Below are positions 41,107-64,000 of a stretch of 64,000 nucleotides of DNA, in pieces. Position 1 is the first letter of the stretch. Each line of letters opens with the position of its first letter. The DNA lies in contig NC_059081.1 of the NCBI RefSeq assembly GCF_020497125.1, positions 57,432,768-57,496,767 of the forward strand, read 5' to 3'. The DNA comes from Mauremys mutica. Taxonomy: Eukaryota; Chordata; Testudines; Geoemydidae. The position numbers and the translations under genes were made by a program. The notes below the pieces were generated by a model. That model did not search any database. It was not told the origin of the DNA and saw only the letters and a program-made list of their open reading frames with translations.

Positions 41107-42235
41107 CTGATCTATTATGACAATTTTGAAAGAAGGGTTTATATGTTCATTTATACTTCAGCCATAGAAAATATCTAAATAAACTTTCAGGCAATGCACA
41201 ACTTTGATTATGCAAATGCCATAAGGAATAAATGAGAAACAAGGGAATTTTCAATAAGGCCCAGGTCCTAGAAACAAAACACTACATTTAAAATACCAAA
41301 CAAGATACCAAATATTGTATAATCTGGTTTAAGATGAATACTCAGTGCATGTACACTACAATGAATTTGCCCTTTTTATTTTACGTGTTTGGAATGGACT
41401 GGCACAGGTTACTTCTGGCTTTGCCCCTTGAGTTCTGCAATCGTTCCTCACTCGAGAAATAAAAATACATGTTCACTGTCCACAATGCTACTCTCACAAT
41501 GCCAATGGATACAATGAATATACCTAATGCACTTGATAGTAAGTTTAGCATATTAAGGTAACATGTCTTAGAGTTAGGCAATGCTAGATTGCAACTACTT
41601 AGGGTTTGTATGATTTAGTATTTAAAATATCAAGACTGTCTTTTTGTTCTGTTTGTACAGTGCATAATAAATAACAGCTTAGCTCATTCTATTTATCACT
41701 TTTTTCCACAATTTAGGGGGACAGTATTTTGTACAACTTAATTTCAAAATTTTCTTTGAACAGTCAATTTGGTCATTTCTATCTTCAGGTCGTTTTGATT
41801 TTCAAGAGTTTTTTATTTTTGATTAAAAAAATCAAACTGAAATTACTTATCAATCCATTTGTCTGAATTGTTTCCAGGTTTAAGAAAATTAAAACACCTT
41901 AAATCTTAAAAGCAGGTAGCAACTGGCTTATCTGGAACAACAAAAAAGTTTAAACTGTTGATTTAAAAATGGCCTCAATGTAGAATAATCTGTTCCAAAA
42001 TTAATCTTCAAAATATATTTGTGAACCTTTTATCATTATTTTGAATTTTTTCCCCCTTGAACTAAGCTTTAAAATTAATTACTAGTTATCCAAAAAGTAA
42101 AGCAACCCCCTTTTATTTGCCACTATTTAGTAGTGGATCGTACCCCCAAAAATTTCTAATATGTTTACATTTATATACAATACACACACAACTGAGGCAA
42201 CTGATTGTCAACATGTGACAATGTATGTACCTACC

Positions 42236-42265
42236 CACACACAAACCTCACATGGTGAGAAAAAG
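42236..42265 (+). repeat. 30-bp sequence shared with ORC2 intron (34579-34608)
   Basis: CACACACAAACCTCACATGG continued by TGAGAAAAAG is identical at both sites and in the same orientation. It contains the small hairpin CTCAC-ATG-GTGAG. Flanks differ. Part is CA-rich and part is unique. Confidence 0.9.
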
Positions 42266-45200
42266 CTCTGCCCCAGTACATTCTATTATTCACAAAAGTA
42301 GTGCAAATAAAATATTTTGTCAGAAAACAGTATTTTCACTATTCCAATGTCAACGCAGATGATTTTAATTACCTTAAAAGCTAGTAAGAAATATGAGAAT
42401 TTATTTGTAAATGCCAGATTTATGTATCTGAGACTATTATATTTGCAAACCATACAAATATCTGATATAATACATAACTGGTGTGATAAAATGGTCACTG
42501 CTACAGAATGGAAGGACAGGCTCCACACTCCTAAAAAAGCTTTTTCAAGGTCATATCACAAATCGGTATTTGAGATGTACAATAAGGTATAAAGTCTCAA
42601 TATTCTGAAAACTAAACTAAATGGATGGGTAGTAGAGTATTTAATCTTCACTTGCAACATTCGTTTAAACAGCTATTACTTGTCATCTTGCTGCCTGCAT
42701 AAAAAATGGCTCACAGCTCAAGCAAAATGCCACTCGAAATAGCTTAAAAGCTGATCAAAGATTTAATTAGCAAGCCTGTTATTTTATATTTCCTTAAATT
42801 ATGAAGTCCCAGGAAAAAAACAAATTACAAATGCCAGCATATTATTGTACACAGTTATGCTAAAATCAAGGGATAATACATTTATCCTTACTTAAATGTG
42901 TATCTACACCTAGCTACAGTACCCATGGTTCTCCACTTCAGATTTGTGCATATATACTATCTTAGATAAGGAGGAATGTCGTATTCTACATTCTGACCTT
43001 TTGTATACTGCAACTGTACTCAACTATTGCAGGGGTCTAAAACTAGTGCATGATGTTACATACCAAATGCATTATAATTACGGAGAGACAATAGAGTGAG
43101 GTAAGGAAAAAGAACTTAAGTCTAAATCTTTGTCAGAAACCTATTTTAATAGTTTTGTACTTAGTTTAACAGTACCATACAATACCCTCCAAAGTCAACT
43201 CTGATTATTCTTTGTTTGTATCCCAAGCATTTCCATTTCAATTAATGCCACAGTACTTTGAAGTTCACTGAAGCTCAGTACATCATATTTCACAACTACC
43301 TTGACATGGATTGATGGACACATCTAAAAGCATTAATGATATATAGCACTGACATGACACATTATAATGGCTGCTTCATTTGTGTTAATGGATGAGTCAT
43401 TCCAGAACATAGAGAGGTTGATCAGTGAACATCTGACACGAAGCACTCAAAGGATCCTTTGGACAAGTTATTATGTATCATGTCAGTCCACAGTGTGGAA
43501 CATCTAGGATGTTAATAGGGACAGAATTTGAACTCTATCAAAAAGCATATTATAGCGAAAGTAGTGTGCATATACGCACAAAAGCAGATTAACGAATACT
43601 TAACAGATTTATAAAATATAACAAAAGGCACTCCACCAAAATAAGGACTAAATACCTGCAAAACTGGTTTAAAAAAGTGACTAAAACTTCAAATTTGAGC
43701 ACCCATATTTGACTCCCCATTTGAAATCACAGGACTATTTCATTTTGCTGAACTGGTTTAACTGCATTTTGTAAAAGAAATGGATCATGATATGGAAACT
43801 TGTTTGCAAAATTTTTAGAAGAGTTATAAATCCCTTAGGTGAAAACTAACCGTGGAAAATATAGAACCTCTATAGCTGACCTACCAAACATCACTATGTA
43901 TATTTTTGTATATACCTCTACTATATATACATACATACATACACACAAAATAAACACTTGAAAAAATATATTGGGATTCTTCCAAAACTAGCCTGACCGT
44001 CTGACTTACATTTCCATCTCAAGAACTAATATAAAGGAATGATTGGTCCTTATCAATTTGAAATTATATTTATCTTTAGTAATATTTCTTTTTTTTTTTA
44101 ATGTTATCATTCCTCTTTGAATGTGAAATATGAAGATTAAGTGACCAAGTAACTCATTCAACCATAAAAATGTCTTCCTTTACCTGTTTATAAGTTTGAA
44201 AGTCACTTTGAAAAAATGCTACTTGAAACGAGGGTGTTAAAAAGAAAAGAATTGAAAGCTCAAAACAACATTTAAACAACCAACCCATTAAAATAACCAC
44301 TAGCAATGTAATGCCATTTTAGTTCTGAATTTCGTACAATCTTTATAAATCAGAAGATAGCCTGTTATTTGTAGCCATTTGTTTATATTTTTTCACAGTG
44401 AAAATTATAAAACAAAAGTGCCTACATAATGAAAAAAATGTAACTCTAATCTGTTCCATGGGTTAATGGCCTGTAAACTTCCAGGTCACAACAGAGTAGA
44501 GAAAAAAGACTGAGACTTCCTCTTTTCTCCTTAGTTATCCAAAGAAAGACACAGGCTAAAATATGATGGACATCCTCCTTTGTAATCAGAAATGTACTTT
44601 AAAGTAGTGATCGCTAGCATAGGTAGCAATTGCTGCCCATACATCAATCACATAGATTCAGGACTTGGCTCAATGGCATGAGTTCAGAGTTTTCTAGGAG
44701 ATTGCCTGCCTCCATCAGCAAAATGATCAGATATTTACAAAATGCAATGGATTGTAAATACAAAGGCAGTGAAGTGTGGTCCTTCTGGGAGAAAAGACTA
44801 CCCCGTTATACCAACATTGTTTCTAGAAAGTGTTGCACATTGATGCTTCAGTGTTTCCAGCAAAACCATTATCTCAATCCCTGATGCATCTCCTTGGAGG
44901 ATTATGTCTGGACTACAGATTTCTTAATCTATGCTGTGACTGAGCTAGGAACACCTAGAAAGCAGGAGGGGCTCCCTAACAACTATGATACCATAGAATG
45001 CAGCCTGAGAATCCCTCTGTTTACCTGAAGATGCGCTTGTTTCAATTCAGTGATCATCACCTCACACAAATAGAAGCAGAGCTAGTAGTTAATTACTTCT
45101 GGGAAAGTGTGTCTCTCCTTCCCACTTTTGAATTATTTCAACAGGTTTGGCCTTTCCAAATTCCAGTGTGTAAGCAGAATGACCCTGTGTCCTGGAGGGG

Positions 45201-45931
45201 AAGACATATAACATAAATATGGCTACAACGCCATAAGTAGTACACTGTGACCTACGTTCTCTACTTACAAGCCCTCTCTTTATCTGAGGGGCAACGACTT
45301 GGTAATAGGCATGCCTCCACTGTTGAGCAGGAAGAGTTTCAGAAGTAGGAGAGGGGAGGGTGGGGAAGGAAAAGAACAATTCTCATTTTAATGGAAAAGT
45401 GCATTGGTCAGCCAGGAGCAACAATGACATTCCCCTCTCCCAGAATTGATTGCACAAACTCAGAGAGGTCCAAAGTCACATTAGAATCTCTGAGGCACTC
45501 CTGGTTCTAAGAAAAATCATGATCCAGTAGTCTTTGCAGTACTATAGACTGATAAAACTAACCCGTTTCTATTTCTTAACAAAGCCAAAGCATCATCTCA
45601 TAGGGATCACATTCACCATTTCCTCCAATATCACTAGTCTCACAGTGTTGAAATGGGACTGATCAGCCTACGATGGATTGCACATCACCCAAGGAGAAAG
45701 GAAGGTGTGGAAAAGGCATACATTTTATACGGCTTCACAACCATGTTCACAAGGGGTGGGGACTGGGAGTGAGGGGAGATTTATTGCTGTTTCATACAAA
45801 ATACAGGATGATATCTAAACTGAATCAAATGAGATCACAATGGTCAGTATTTTCACACTGTGGGATGAAGGTTCTTGTTTTTGCCCAAGGATGAACTGTC
45901 TGTTGGTTAAAGAGGAAGAGGGGAGTCAAAG

Positions 45932-64000
<18,069 letters not shown>

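Larger units (their letters stand above)
38745..45931 (-). other. HYCC2: HYCC2 presumed long 3' UTR
   Basis: About 7.2 kb of AT-rich, nearly transposon-free sequence follows the HYCC2 stop. Two minus-strand AATAAA signals sit at the far end (TTTATT at 38857-38862 and 38767-38772). A GU-rich stretch (minus TGTGTACACCTTGTGTC) just beyond them would be a fitting downstream element. The scarcity of young repeats over 7 kb fits constrained UTR. Two exon-like segments at 40717-41106 are described separately. Shorter UTR forms are possible. Confidence 0.55.

Noticed and set aside
41381..41581. Minus-strand frame with a hydrophobic stretch (LGIFIVSIGIVRVALW), just upstream of the unassigned exon pair
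   Set aside because: No acceptable splice sites connect it to 41106, and AT-rich DNA often encodes chance hydrophobic runs.
45276..45345. Possible 51-nt minus-strand exon with polypyrimidine tract, AACAG acceptor and GTAAGTAG donor
   Set aside because: The signals look good but the segment is short, lies just past the HYCC2 stop, and has no partner exon whose phase I could verify.

Overview
This is a vertebrate nuclear DNA window with split genes, GT-AG introns and a CpG-island promoter. The organism is most likely a turtle. That is an inference from the repeats: many hAT-type MITEs with 8-bp target duplications, CR1 LINE ends, MIR-like SINEs and LTRs opening TGTCATAAAC. No sequence search was possible. 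Gene identities come from reading the translated exons.

Gene layout. (1) 1-5875, plus strand: the last three coding exons of NIF3L1; its 5' part lies outside the window. (2) 11942-35841, minus strand: a complete ORC2 reading frame. I place 16 coding exons whose splice phases all agree, totalling 1716 nt (571 codons plus stop). NIF3L1 and ORC2 are tail to tail. (3) About 35.9-37.3 kb: a CpG island that is the likely ORC2 promoter, with an E2F-like site and a CCAAT box. (4) 45932-63586, minus strand: the last five coding exons of HYCC2 (FAM126B), including a 168-nt in-frame exon. Upstream exons lie beyond 64 kb. The order NIF3L1-ORC2-HYCC2 is, to my knowledge, also that of human 2q33, so this is ordinary conserved synteny. 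The genes have unrelated jobs: metal-binding NIF3 family, replication licensing, and the PI4KA membrane complex.

The introns and spacers hold most of the lineage-specific material. Many hAT elements have readable target duplications. There are two solo LTRs with perfect 5-bp duplications, one inside a MIR-like SINE and one carrying a pogo-like MITE. There are two CR1 tails (one with an inverted 5' end), an L2-like LINE split by a hAT, and three copies of a palindromic MITE. One long snap-back repeat has an 82-bp stem with one mismatch.

I found no new multi-gene system. The most interesting unexplained signal is a pair of exon-like segments at 40717-41106 (minus) that splice in phase into a short open reading frame ending in a stop. 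They lie downstream of the HYCC2 stop codon and match no protein I can name.
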